Shown: positions 6,955 to 13,989 of the stretch, piece by piece | Layout of the letters: each line of letters begins with the position of its first letter | How positions within the stretch are numbered: the first letter of the stretch is position 1 | Assembly: GCA_964384785.1 (NCBI GenBank) | Contig: CAYLLH010000033.1 | Coordinates: 1-19,223, forward strand | Reading direction: 5' to 3' | Origin: JAZKSG01 sp964384785 | GTDB lineage: Archaea > Thermoplasmatota > E2 > DHVEG-1 | DNA: 19,223 nucleotides | Translations under genes and position numbers: made by a program | The notes under the pieces: generated by a model | Told to the model about the DNA's origin: nothing | The model's input: only the letters and a program-made list of their open reading frames with translations | The model's database searches: none

Positions 6955-7383
6955 ATGAGGGAGACAGAATTGTTTCATTGGACTCTGAATTATCCAACTG
7001 AAAAAGATCCTAGACCTGCGCGTATCCTTACTTTAGCAGGTAATATGCTTCCTGATGATATCATAGAATATTTCAAAACAAATAAAATTTTATTTAATGC
7101 AGAAACTGATCTTTGTAAAGGTGGCGGTATTTTGTGTTTGTCTAAAGAAATTTTTAAGGAATACACTTATTTTTTGCATCTCGGTAGGTCTTTTTGGAAA
7201 CTTGAGGATAAACAGATTACACTTAATATTCTCTATCAGCTTGCTATGTTTTATCTTGGATACGAGCATATTACTCCATCCTCGTCCGAAAGTAGCAAGT
7301 TGAATGAAAAACAACAGGCCGAAGTAGTAAAATTAATGAATGAATGGATTTACCGACGTCAACAGAATATTAAAGCAAGTTAA
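6955..7383 (+). CDS. hypothetical 142-aa protein in the transposon
   Basis: Not recognised. The start at 6955 (MRETELFHW) is chosen because AAGGAGGAAA lies at 6938-6946, an almost perfect ribosome binding site; the upstream in-frame ATG at 6919 would place that site inside the coding region. The protein is soluble-looking, with aromatic residues concentrated in the middle (IFKEYTYFLHLGRSFWKLED), a likely helical stretch after it (ITLNILYQLAMFYLGYEH), a short serine-rich linker and a C-terminal helix (EKQQAEVVKLMNEWIYRRQQ). It lies between the divergent reductase operon and the transposase. It could belong to the signalling set or to the transposon; there is no direct evidence for either. Confidence 0.7.
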   Translation: MRETELFHWTLNYPTEKDPRPARILTLAGNMLPDDIIEYFKTNKILFNAETDLCKGGGILCLSKEIFKEYTYFLHLGRSFWKLEDKQITLNILYQLAMFYLGYEHITPSSSESSKLNEKQQAEVVKLMNEWIYRRQQNIKAS

Positions 7384-7592
7384 AGATAGTTAAAAAAGGA
7401 AAAAATTTGAAGTATATGCCAAATTGAATAAATATTATTTTATGTGCCATATAATAATATAATTATGTCAAAAATATGTATACTTTTAATGGCCGCATAG
7501 AAGGTTTTATAAGGAGAAAATGCATTATATTTTTGTTATTATAAAACGAAAATAATTTAAAAAATATTGACCTAAAAAATATAAAATAATTG
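7384..7592 (+). other. AT-rich spacer upstream of the transposase
   Basis: No inverted repeat matching the right transposon end was found here. The region contains a TATA-like stretch near 7473-7482 and a tiny ORF (7520-7555, MHYIFVIIKRK) preceded by AAGGAG, which may be a leader peptide or chance. Confidence 0.4.
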
Positions 7593-7651
7593 CCCCAAGA
7601 ATGCGGGAACATTCAAGGGGCTGGAGTCTGATAACGTGAGTATCAAACCCC
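7593..7651 (+). promoter_or_regulatory. alternative hairpins around the transposase start codon
   Basis: CCCC at 7593-7596 and GAATG at 7599-7603 can pair with CATTC at 7610-7614 and GGGG at 7617-7620. The same GGGG can instead pair with CCCC at 7648-7651, enclosing an inner stem TGATA (7629-7633) with TATCA (7641-7645) whose loop holds the GTG start codon (7636-7638). The two folds exclude each other. This could control transposase translation. Pairing is seen in the sequence; regulation is inferred. Confidence 0.4.
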
Positions 7652-8970
7652 ATGACGAGATAGAAGAAAAAGAAAATAAATGTTTCCATGCCAAAATAAC
7701 CGTAGATTACAGCTCAATACCATATGGTTCTAATAATCTGACTAATGAACCTTCAACTAAAATTAGCAATTATCATACATTTAATGATGGCTGTTATTCA
7801 GATATCCATGATTATAATACAAGATATTTAGAGAATCCTTCTGAAAAAAACCCAATAAGTATAGCAGAGTTTTTAGGAAAATATCTTGATTTGACTTTTA
7901 TAAGAGATATATTTGCGAATAAATATGGTAGTGTCAATTATCATTTTCGTTTTCCTATGGATGCAATGATAAAAGCATCTATGGTTCGCAGAATAAAATG
8001 TATGAGATCCTTTCAGAAACTTGTTAACCGTTTTGAAACAAATCAAACTGATGCAAAATTAATTGGTTTTAAAAACAATGGAAATGGAAAATGTAAGATA
8101 CCAGATAGAAGGACTTTTAGACATTGGGAAAATATCCGTATAGATAATCAGACTCTTGAACAGACTATGGACATATTCATAATAAACTTAAGAGAAGAAT
8201 TAGAAAAACATGGAATATTTCTTGGAAAGAGAATTGGTATCGATTCAACTCCATTAGAAGCATTATTTAACGATAATGATGCAAAATATAGTGGTCATTA
8301 TGAAATAACAGGCTATAAAATTCATGGAGCATATTGTTTAGATACAAATATTCCTTTGGCAATTATTATTACTCCCATGAATGAAAGTGATCCTAATTAT
8401 TTTAAACCTCTAATATCAAAACTGAAAAAATTAGGAATTAAGTTTGAAAAAATAATTGCTGATGGGGCTTATGATACCTTTGAACATTTTGCATTAATTC
8501 ATCATGTGCATAAAGCTGTATTTTATACTAATCCAGGAACAAATGCAATATATCACGAAAAAGGAAACCTTGGCGGAATACAGCATGAGTATAATAGATT
8601 AAGAAACAAAGATGGTTTTTTACCACCGGATAAAGTAACTTTTGAAGATAAACTTGATTTTTTAATGAAAGATGGGAAGTATAAACCGGTTGGTGCATAT
8701 TTCAGAAATAAATTTTTAAAAAATTGGGAGCAATGGCAAGCTAAAAAGAAAGAAGGAGAACAAAGCCCATATAACTTTAGGAATGCTTGCGAAGGTTTCC
8801 ATGGATTTGCTAAACAATGGTTAAATCTACAAAACTATTTTGACTACAGAGGAATAAGAAACGTAGAAAGACATGTTAGATGGACTTATATAGCTATACT
8901 TGGTGTTGCCTTAGCAAGAGTAAAAAATGGAATTACTAAAGATTTAACTCAAATAGCATATTTTGAATGA
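7636..8970 (+). CDS. DDE transposase, IS4/IS1182-like
   Basis: A 444-residue transposase. Residues about 75-165 resemble the N-terminal DNA-binding domain of IS5/IS1182-type enzymes (EFLGKYLDLTFIRDIF, RFPMDAMIKASMVRRI, PDRRTFRHWENI). The RNase H-like DDE_Tnp_1 core follows: Asp203 in RIGIDSTPLEA, Asp276 in IIADGAYDT and Glu386 in RNACEGFHGFAKQW. All three catalytic positions and the frame are intact, so the enzyme could be active. The start is GTG at 7636 with GGAG 9 bases upstream; the first 70 residues are poorly conserved-looking and rich in N and S. It lies 187 bp from the right end of the element and would act on the terminal repeats at 1842 and 9157. The exact IS family is uncertain; a 6-bp target duplication is reported for IS1634-type elements. 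Confidence 0.9.
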   Translation: MSIKPHDEIEEKENKCFHAKITVDYSSIPYGSNNLTNEPSTKISNYHTFNDGCYSDIHDYNTRYLENPSEKNPISIAEFLGKYLDLTFIRDIFANKYGSVNYHFRFPMDAMIKASMVRRIKCMRSFQKLVNRFETNQTDAKLIGFKNNGNGKCKIPDRRTFRHWENIRIDNQTLEQTMDIFIINLREELEKHGIFLGKRIGIDSTPLEALFNDNDAKYSGHYEITGYKIHGAYCLDTNIPLAIIITPMNESDPNYFKPLISKLKKLGIKFEKIIADGAYDTFEHFALIHHVHKAVFYTNPGTNAIYHEKGNLGGIQHEYNRLRNKDGFLPPDKVTFEDKLDFLMKDGKYKPVGAYFRNKFLKNWEQWQAKKKEGEQSPYNFRNACEGFHGFAKQWLNLQNYFDYRGIRNVERHVRWTYIAILGVALARVKNGITKDLTQIAYFE

Positions 8971-9094
8971 AGGGAAACGATTAAAGATAGATATTGGAAA
9001 TCTTGATATAGGTTACAGAAGAGTAACATTAAAAACAGAAAACAAATTCGATTATAACTCCGAGAACATAAAGATAGCTAATCTTATTGAATAA
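8963..9094 (+). CDS. possible small ORF overlapping the transposase end
   Basis: In the +1 frame relative to the transposase, 43 codons run from TTG at 8963 to TAA at 9092-9094, with a polar, protein-like composition (RLKIDIGNLDIGYRRVTLK near the start). The last six bases before the transposase stop overlap it. It could be an extension made by +1 frameshifting, the remnant of a longer transposase C-terminus, or chance in AT-rich DNA. No clear ribosome binding site. Confidence 0.2.
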   Translation: MNEGKRLKIDIGNLDIGYRRVTLKTENKFDYNSENIKIANLIE

Positions 9095-9102
9095 TTTTTT
9101 AG

Positions 9103-9157
9103 TGACTAATTAACTTTTAACTATTAGTCATTAAATCCTGACTAATTAGTCAGACCC
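9103..9157. repeat. right terminal inverted repeat region
   Basis: The outer 19 bp (9139-9157) are the exact reverse complement of the left end. Further in are ATTAGTCA (9123-9130) and a 20-bp block (9103-9122) that matches the left inner block at 17 of 20 positions in inverted orientation. Compared with the left end, about 16 extra bases separate the outer and inner blocks, so the two ends are unequal. Confidence 0.75.
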
Positions 9158-9163
9158 AACTAA
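9158..9163. repeat. right target-site duplication AACTAA
   Basis: Identical to the six bases at 1836-1841, outside the left end of the element, and in the same orientation. The pre-insertion site would have been one copy of AACTAA just after the nitrilase stop codon. Confidence 0.75.
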
Positions 9164-9187
9164 ATAAAAATTTTTTTTCAAAAACTA

Positions 9188-9209
9188 TTTACATAGGTAT
9201 CATATACCT
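9188..9209 (+). promoter_or_regulatory. transketolase promoter with overlapping dyad
   Basis: TTTACATA (9188-9195) is a plausible TATA box, giving a transcript start near 9220. It runs directly into a perfect inverted repeat AGGTAT-CAT-ATACCT (9195-9209). A regulator bound to this dyad would cover the TATA box and block initiation, so it is a candidate operator for the transketolase operon. The transposon end lies only 30 bp upstream. Confidence 0.45.
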
Positions 9210-9267
9210 CGGTGATTGTCCCTTTAGTTTTCAACATAATTTTCCTGAAGGGGAGGCAATCAAAAAA

Positions 9268-10125
9268 ATGTCCGGTTACGATGACAAATATATAAATAAA
9301 TTAGAGCAGATAGCTGTAAAGCTAAGAAAACATATAATAGAAATGCTTTATCTAGCTAAATCAGGTCACCCTGGTGGATCTCTTTCTGCTACGGATGCAA
9401 TTGTAGCTTTGTATTTCTCACATATGAACCTTGATCCAACTAACCCTACAGATCCTGATAGAGATCGTTTTATTCTAAGTAAAGGCCATGCCGCACCGGC
9501 ACTTTATGCAGCACTTGCTGAATCAGGTTTTTTTGAGGTTAAAGAACTAAAAAAACTTAGAAACATAAACTCTATGCTTCAAGGACACCCTGTTTGTAAA
9601 TGTACACCAGGTATTGAAGCTAGCACAGGATCACTTGGTCATGGTCTTTCTTTTGGAGTTGGAGCTGCTCTTGCTGGAAAACTTGATAAAAAAGACTATC
9701 ATGTTTATGTTATGCTTGGTGATGGTGAAACCAATGAAGGACAAATCTGGGAGGCTGCATCCTCTGCATCACATTACCGTTTAGACAACCTTATAGCTCT
9801 TCTTGATCGTAACTTTCTTCAGATAGATGGGAGCACTGAAGAAGTTTTAAGACTTGAATCAATAAAAGAACGATGGGAAGCTTTTGGTTGGAAAGTCTAC
9901 GAGATAGATGGTCATGATATAAAAAAAATACTTGAAACCCTTGATGAAGCAGATGATAACGAAAAACAACCCACTATGATAATTCTAAACACTGTAAAAG
10001 GTAAAGGAGTATCCTTTATGGAAAACAATGTTGATTTCCATGGAGTGGCACCAAATGAAATGGAATACGAAGTAGCGATGCGTGAACTAACTAAAATAGA
10101 AGAAAAACTGAGGGAGAAAAAATGA
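9268..10125 (+). CDS. transketolase, N-terminal (thiamine diphosphate binding) subunit
   Basis: A 285-residue protein matching the first half of transketolase. The thiamine diphosphate motif is present: GDG at 151-153 (VMLGDGETNEGQIWEA) through to LLDRN, with Asn182 as the metal ligand. Also visible are SGHPGGSLS (His34), ILSKGHAAPALYA (His74) and MLQGHP (His107), which line the substrate and cofactor site. With the next gene it forms the split transketolase common in archaea, moving two-carbon ketol units between sugar phosphates to make pentoses or erythrose 4-phosphate. GGGGAGG at 9252-9258 supports the start. Its last four bases overlap the start of the next gene (ATGA), so the two subunits are translationally coupled. 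Confidence 0.95.
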   Translation: MSGYDDKYINKLEQIAVKLRKHIIEMLYLAKSGHPGGSLSATDAIVALYFSHMNLDPTNPTDPDRDRFILSKGHAAPALYAALAESGFFEVKELKKLRNINSMLQGHPVCKCTPGIEASTGSLGHGLSFGVGAALAGKLDKKDYHVYVMLGDGETNEGQIWEAASSASHYRLDNLIALLDRNFLQIDGSTEEVLRLESIKERWEAFGWKVYEIDGHDIKKILETLDEADDNEKQPTMIILNTVKGKGVSFMENNVDFHGVAPNEMEYEVAMRELTKIEEKLREKK

Positions 10126-11090
10126 ATACTAAAAAAGGAGACATGTTATACCCTCGTGGAGCCTATGGGGAAAAACTTGTAGAGTTGGGTGAAAAAAACA
10201 AAAACATAGTTGTTCTTGATGCAGATCTTGCTAAATCAACAAAGACTATCATGTTTGGAAAAAAATACCCTGATCGTTTTTTTGAAATGGGTATAGCTGA
10301 AGCTAATATGATTACAACTGCTGCAGGACTTGCATCCTGTGGTAAAATTCCTTTTGTTAGCACTTTTGCAGTATTTGCTACAGGTCGTGTTTATGATCAA
10401 ATACGTATGGATCTGGCTTATTCTGAGGCTAATGTCAAAATTTTTGCAACACATGGAGGAATAAGCGTTGGTAAAGATGGAGCTAGTCATCAAATGATAG
10501 AAGACCTTGCTTTAATGCGTGTTCTACCTAATATGACGGTTCTTGCTCCTAGTGACGCGGTTCAGACATCACGTATAGTAGAACTGATGGCAGAACACAA
10601 AGGACCTGTTTATGCACGAGTGGGTCGTGCTAAATCACCTGTTATTTATGATGAAGAAGAAGTTAAAAATCTAAAGTTTGGAAAAGGATTAACTGTAAGA
10701 GATGGTTCAGATTTTACAATTATTGCATGTGGTACATTGGTTGAACCTGCTTTAAAAGCAGCTGAGATTTTGAAAGAAAAAGATAAAATCGATACAAAAG
10801 TTGTTGATATGCATACCATTAAACCACTTGATGAAAAACTTGTGATTAAATCTGCAAGAGACACAAATGGTATAATCACCGCAGAGGAACACAGTATTAT
10901 AGGTGGCCTGGGTGGAGCTGTAGCTGAAACATTATCTGAAAAAGGAATCGGTACAAGTTTCAAACGTATGGGTATAAAAGATATGTTCTGTGAGAGTGGT
11001 GAACCTGTGGATCTTCTTGAAAAATATAAACTTAATGAGAAACACATTATGCATAATGTTAAAAAAATGCTTAAAACAAACAAAAAATAA
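10122..11090 (+). CDS. transketolase, C-terminal (pyrimidine binding) subunit
   Basis: A 322-residue protein corresponding to the middle and C-terminal domains of transketolase. The catalytic glutamate that activates thiamine diphosphate is Glu60 in FFEMGIAEANMITTAAGLA. His111 and His123 lie in FATHGGISVGKDGASHQMIED, typical of the family. The second domain (about 195-320) has the swivelling transketolase C-terminal fold with VVDMHTIKPLD and EEHSIIGGLGGAVAE. It overlaps the N-terminal subunit gene by ATGA and has its own GGGAG six bases before the ATG; an internal ATG at 10143 also follows a GGAG but only three bases away, so it is less likely. The two chains must associate to make an active enzyme. 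Confidence 0.95.
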   Translation: MNTKKGDMLYPRGAYGEKLVELGEKNKNIVVLDADLAKSTKTIMFGKKYPDRFFEMGIAEANMITTAAGLASCGKIPFVSTFAVFATGRVYDQIRMDLAYSEANVKIFATHGGISVGKDGASHQMIEDLALMRVLPNMTVLAPSDAVQTSRIVELMAEHKGPVYARVGRAKSPVIYDEEEVKNLKFGKGLTVRDGSDFTIIACGTLVEPALKAAEILKEKDKIDTKVVDMHTIKPLDEKLVIKSARDTNGIITAEEHSIIGGLGGAVAETLSEKGIGTSFKRMGIKDMFCESGEPVDLLEKYKLNEKHIMHNVKKMLKTNKK

Positions 11091-11097
11091 TTTCATA

Positions 11098-11106
11098 TTT
11101 TTTTTT
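11098..11106 (+). terminator. T-run terminator after transketolase
   Basis: Nine consecutive T residues follow the transketolase stop codon by seven bases and reach into the convergent GTPase gene. On the minus strand, T-rich sequence (reverse of 11073-11090) follows the GTPase stop, so the 14-bp gap between the two genes can terminate transcripts from both sides. Confidence 0.45.
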
Positions 11107-12217
11107 ATCTTGTAACTACTATTGTTAAAATATCCTGATCTTTTAGTTTATGATCAAGCCCTGTTTTTTGTATATCATGTTTGGCTGATGGACCTGATAT
11201 TGTTGCATAACGAAAACTATCCTTAAAATCACGATGGAGTTTACGACATACATCTTCAACGGTGGAACCTTTTTTCATAATTAGAGGTTCTTTTAGATCT
11301 GCTTGTTCACCTACAGGTTTCATAAAAATCCGGATTAGATCAAGTTTTTCAAAAATCATTTCTCTTAGTTTTTCTAAACCAAGCCCTGCTTCAGCTGAAA
11401 TAGCAATAGCTTCCCAGCCTTTACTTTTTACTTTTTTTATTTTTTCTTTGATTTTTGTTTTTGGAAATAAATCTTTTTTGTTTATTACTACAAAAGCAGG
11501 AATATAATCACAGTTTTCCTGAAGAACATCGATGAGTTGATCCTCTGTTATATCCTCACGTATGTTAACATTTGCATTAATAAGATATTCTTGACATATT
11601 GAACGAATCACATCAATATTAAGATGTGAAAGCTCAATAGCTGAAGTCACGGTGATACCTCCATGTCCTTTTTTATTTATTCGAACATCAGGTTTCTTCT
11701 GATTTAGTCGAAGTCCTGCATCATAAAGTTCTTTGGACATAAGCTCCAAGTGATCATCATCCTGAGCATCAACCATAAACAAAATCAAGTCCACTGATCG
11801 AACCGCGGAAAGAACCTCTCTACCTCGTCCTTTTCCCTGGTGAGCACCCTGTATAAGACCAGGTAAATCCAGAATCTGAATATTAGCACCTTTATATTTC
11901 ATCATACCTGGAATTGTTTCAAGAGTGGTAAACTCGTAATGAGCAACCTCGCTTTTAGCACCAGTTAAACGATTAAGAAGAGTGCTTTTACCGATACTTG
12001 GAAAACCTACTAATCCTACTGTAGCATCACCTGTTTTTTTAACAGAAAAACCCTTCCCTTTTCCGCCTTTACTACTGAGTTTATCTTTTTTATCACGTAG
12101 TTTAGCAATTTTAGCTTTCAAGCGACCCAGATGTTGCTCTGTAGCCTTATTTTTCTGAGTCTCTGAAATCTCTTTTTCGAGTTTTTCGATTTCTTTTTGT
12201 ATTTCTGATGTATCCAT
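11105..12217 (-). CDS. DRG/Rbg-family GTPase (Obg superfamily) with TGS domain
   Basis: A 370-residue GTPase of the developmentally regulated GTP-binding family, found in archaea and eukaryotes and linked there to ribosomes and translation. An N-terminal coiled coil of alternating K/E residues (1-48) is followed by a GKGK stretch. The G domain has G1 GFPSIGKST (71-79), switch region FTTLETIPG (96-104), G3 DLPG (117-120), G4 NKKD (245-248) and G5 SAE (273-275). The insert GKGRGREVLS and the region 170-235 are characteristic of DRG. A TGS domain covers about 293-369 and ends in DQDILTIVVTR. The start is supported by CAGGTGTTT upstream of the ATG and a TATA-like TTTTTTATAAG near 12250-12258. It is convergent with transketolase. 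Confidence 0.93.
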   Translation of the reverse strand: MDTSEIQKEIEKLEKEISETQKNKATEQHLGRLKAKIAKLRDKKDKLSSKGGKGKGFSVKKTGDATVGLVGFPSIGKSTLLNRLTGAKSEVAHYEFTTLETIPGMMKYKGANIQILDLPGLIQGAHQGKGRGREVLSAVRSVDLILFMVDAQDDDHLELMSKELYDAGLRLNQKKPDVRINKKGHGGITVTSAIELSHLNIDVIRSICQEYLINANVNIREDITEDQLIDVLQENCDYIPAFVVINKKDLFPKTKIKEKIKKVKSKGWEAIAISAEAGLGLEKLREMIFEKLDLIRIFMKPVGEQADLKEPLIMKKGSTVEDVCRKLHRDFKDSFRYATISGPSAKHDIQKTGLDHKLKDQDILTIVVTR

Positions 12218-12390
12218 AAAACTTAAACACCTGTATAAAACAAAGGTCTTATAAAAAAAACGGATAAAAAAAATTACTCTTTCAAAATTTCATGATTTAG
12301 ATTAGGAATCACTTTTTGACAATTAACTTTTCGTTATGTTAAGAAAAATATCAAAATATTTGTCATATGGAAGAAGTTGTTGAGAACAAT

Positions 12391-12834
12391 TTATCTTATC
12401 CAACAGCATGCAAAATTTTCATTTAAAATACCAATTACCTTGAAGGCACCCATAATAAAAAACTGAGTATATTCAGGATATGCATAGTTTAAAACATTGA
12501 ATTGTAACCTTCCCATAGAATGATCACTGTAATATTCCCTAGCAAAACCAATAAGATAAACATTAACTGGTTTAAATTTTATATATTCCGAATGTTGTTC
12601 TAAATCCGAAATTTTTCCAATAAGTAAATATCCAAAAGGCCACATGTAATCTCGAGATTCTAACTGGTCGGTAAATGTTACTAAATCTGTTTTATTAACG
12701 TCTGATACTATTTGAATCTCTTTTTGATTTATATTAACTTCAGTTTCATTTTTCAATGCACTAGCTATAAATGATAGATTACTACTTACAAACAATAAAC
12801 ACATTAATATTCCAATTATTTTTGTTTTATTCAT
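12391..12834 (-). CDS. small secreted hypothetical protein
   Basis: A 147-residue protein that I do not recognise. It begins with a signal peptide: MNKTK, a hydrophobic core IIGILMCLLFVSS and a likely cleavage after SFIASA around residue 26. The mature part is predicted to be mostly beta strands (WPFGYLLIGKISDLE, FKPVNVYLIGFAREYY, QFFIMGAFKVIGIL) and ends in CCWIR, with no C-terminal anchor. AAGGTGAT, which matches the anti-Shine-Dalgarno sequence well, precedes the ATG, and a consensus TATA box lies at 12877-12884. The strong signals suggest a real, expressed gene. Confidence 0.75.
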   Translation of the reverse strand: MNKTKIIGILMCLLFVSSNLSFIASALKNETEVNINQKEIQIVSDVNKTDLVTFTDQLESRDYMWPFGYLLIGKISDLEQHSEYIKFKPVNVYLIGFAREYYSDHSMGRLQFNVLNYAYPEYTQFFIMGAFKVIGILNENFACCWIR

Positions 12835-12876
12835 CTTATATCACCTTAAAATTGTTAAATTATATAATAAATAGCA

Positions 12877-12884
12877 TATATAAA
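12877..12884 (-). promoter_or_regulatory. TATA box for the secreted protein gene
   Basis: TTTATATA on the minus strand, an exact archaeal consensus, 43 bases upstream of the start codon. A transcript start near 12855 would leave a leader of about 20 bases containing the AAGGTGAT ribosome binding site. Confidence 0.55.
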
Positions 12885-12929
12885 TAGTTTTCTTCCATAG
12901 AAATAAAAAAAAAGAATGAAAAAAAACTA

Positions 12930-13871
12930 TTATTTTGTTATATGTGTTCCTGTTTCTCCTTTTAAAGCCTGCCAACCACATTCTACATGAGAAATAATTA
13001 CTTTTTTTCCACCGGATTCTAGAAAACGAATAGCAGATAAAATCTTAGGACCCATATTCCCTGCTGGGAAATGACCATCATCATAATATTTTTTAATATC
13101 AGCCAATGAAACCTTATCTAAAGCTTTTTGTTTATCCGTGTTATAGTTTAGAAAAACTTTTTCTACATTTGTTAGAATCAATAAAACATCTGCATTGATA
13201 TCTTCAGCGAGACGTTCTGAAGCAAGATCCTTATCAACCACGGCTTCAACACCATCAAAACCCCAGTCTTTTTTTTCTATAACCGGCATACCTCCGCCGC
13301 CTGCTGCAACAACCAATATTTCATCATCTATTAGTTGTTTTATCGCTTTTTTTTCAACAATAGATATTGGATCAGGTGATGGAACTACTATACGATAACC
13401 TTTTGAGAACTTTTTTAGAGTGTAACCATCTTTTTTTAATCGTTCTATATCTTTTTTTTCATAGTATGGACCAATTGGTTTAGTTGGATTTTTAAAAGAA
13501 GGATCTTTTTTATCTACTAAAACCTGAGTTATAATTGATGCTACAGGGATATCGATATCTTCTTTTTTTAAAGCATTAGAAAGACATTGCTGTATCATAT
13601 AACCAATGAGTCCCTGACTTTCAGCTACACAAACACCCAAAGGCATAGAGGGCAGTATATCACGTGAGAGATTATTTTGAAGAAGTATTGCTCCTACTTG
13701 AGGACCATTACCATGTGTTAGAATTATCTTCCAATCATTCTGTATCATTCTTACGATATGTTTAGAAACTGCACGGGTGTTAGCAAACTGTTCATAGATA
13801 TCTCCTTTCTGCCCTTCTTTTATTAGAGCATTCCCGCCAAGAGCTACTACAGCAGTTTTTTTTGAAACCAT
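12930..13871 (-). CDS. arcC: carbamate kinase
   Basis: A 313-residue amino acid kinase-fold enzyme that interconverts carbamoyl phosphate plus ADP with carbamate plus ATP, used for ATP yield from arginine, citrulline or purine breakdown. Family motifs are all present: VVALGGNALI at the start, LTHGNGPQVGAILLQN, ITQVLVDKKDPSF, PTKPIGPYY, VVAAGGGGMPVIE, VVDKDLASERLAEDINADVLLILTNVEKV, AGNMGPKILSAIRFLE and the terminal GTHITK. Length equals that of typical carbamate kinases. I use the ATG at 13871 because GGAGGGT lies 8 bases before it; an ATG five codons earlier overlaps that site. No arginine deiminase or ornithine carbamoyltransferase lies in the window, so the source of carbamoyl phosphate is open. 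It is divergent from the methyltransferase gene. Confidence 0.95.
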   Translation of the reverse strand: MVSKKTAVVALGGNALIKEGQKGDIYEQFANTRAVSKHIVRMIQNDWKIILTHGNGPQVGAILLQNNLSRDILPSMPLGVCVAESQGLIGYMIQQCLSNALKKEDIDIPVASIITQVLVDKKDPSFKNPTKPIGPYYEKKDIERLKKDGYTLKKFSKGYRIVVPSPDPISIVEKKAIKQLIDDEILVVAAGGGGMPVIEKKDWGFDGVEAVVDKDLASERLAEDINADVLLILTNVEKVFLNYNTDKQKALDKVSLADIKKYYDDGHFPAGNMGPKILSAIRFLESGGKKVIISHVECGWQALKGETGTHITK

Positions 13872-13945
13872 TTTTTTACCCTCCATCTGGATAGATAGGA
13901 TTGAATAATATATGTTCTATAAAAAAATGATACCTAAAAACTTAA

Positions 13946-13963
13946 AAACAATAAACATTGTTT
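13946..13963. promoter_or_regulatory. dyad AAACAAT-N4-ATTGTTT upstream of the methyltransferase
   Basis: A perfect 7-bp inverted repeat with a 4-bp spacer lies 27 bases before the start at 13990, in the 118-bp space shared with carbamate kinase. At that place it would lie near or downstream of the transcript start, as a repressor site or a leader hairpin. TTTTTATA at about 13920-13927 on the minus strand may be the carbamate kinase TATA box. Confidence 0.3.
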
Positions 13964-13989
13964 AAAAAAATTTGAGATAAGTAAAAAAA

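Larger units (their letters stand above)
1842..9157. mobile_element. 7.3 kb cargo-carrying transposon bounded by terminal inverted repeats
   Basis: The segment starts with GGGTCTGACTAATTAGTCA (1842-1860) and ends with its exact reverse complement (9139-9157). The six bases outside each end are identical and in direct orientation (AACTAA), as expected of a target-site duplication. A second, more internal block is also shared in inverted orientation: 1856-1875 against 9103-9122, 17 of 20 positions identical. The only transposase is next to the right end (7636-8970), and no second inverted repeat was found just upstream of it, so a minimal insertion sequence at the right side does not explain the ends. 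Inside lie six other genes (two Roadblock-like, FIST, AAR-like reductase, two unknown). This fits the class of transporter insertion sequences that carry passenger genes. Mobility today is not shown. Confidence 0.75.

Noticed and set aside
7400..9157. A simple insertion sequence comprising only the transposase
   Set aside because: No sequence matching the right inverted repeat occurs between the 142-aa gene and the transposase; the only match found is at 1842, and the target duplication fits that pair.
10163..11083. Long minus-strand ORFs opposite the transketolase C-terminal gene
   Set aside because: They are antisense shadows of a conserved gene and show no ribosome binding site or recognisable product.
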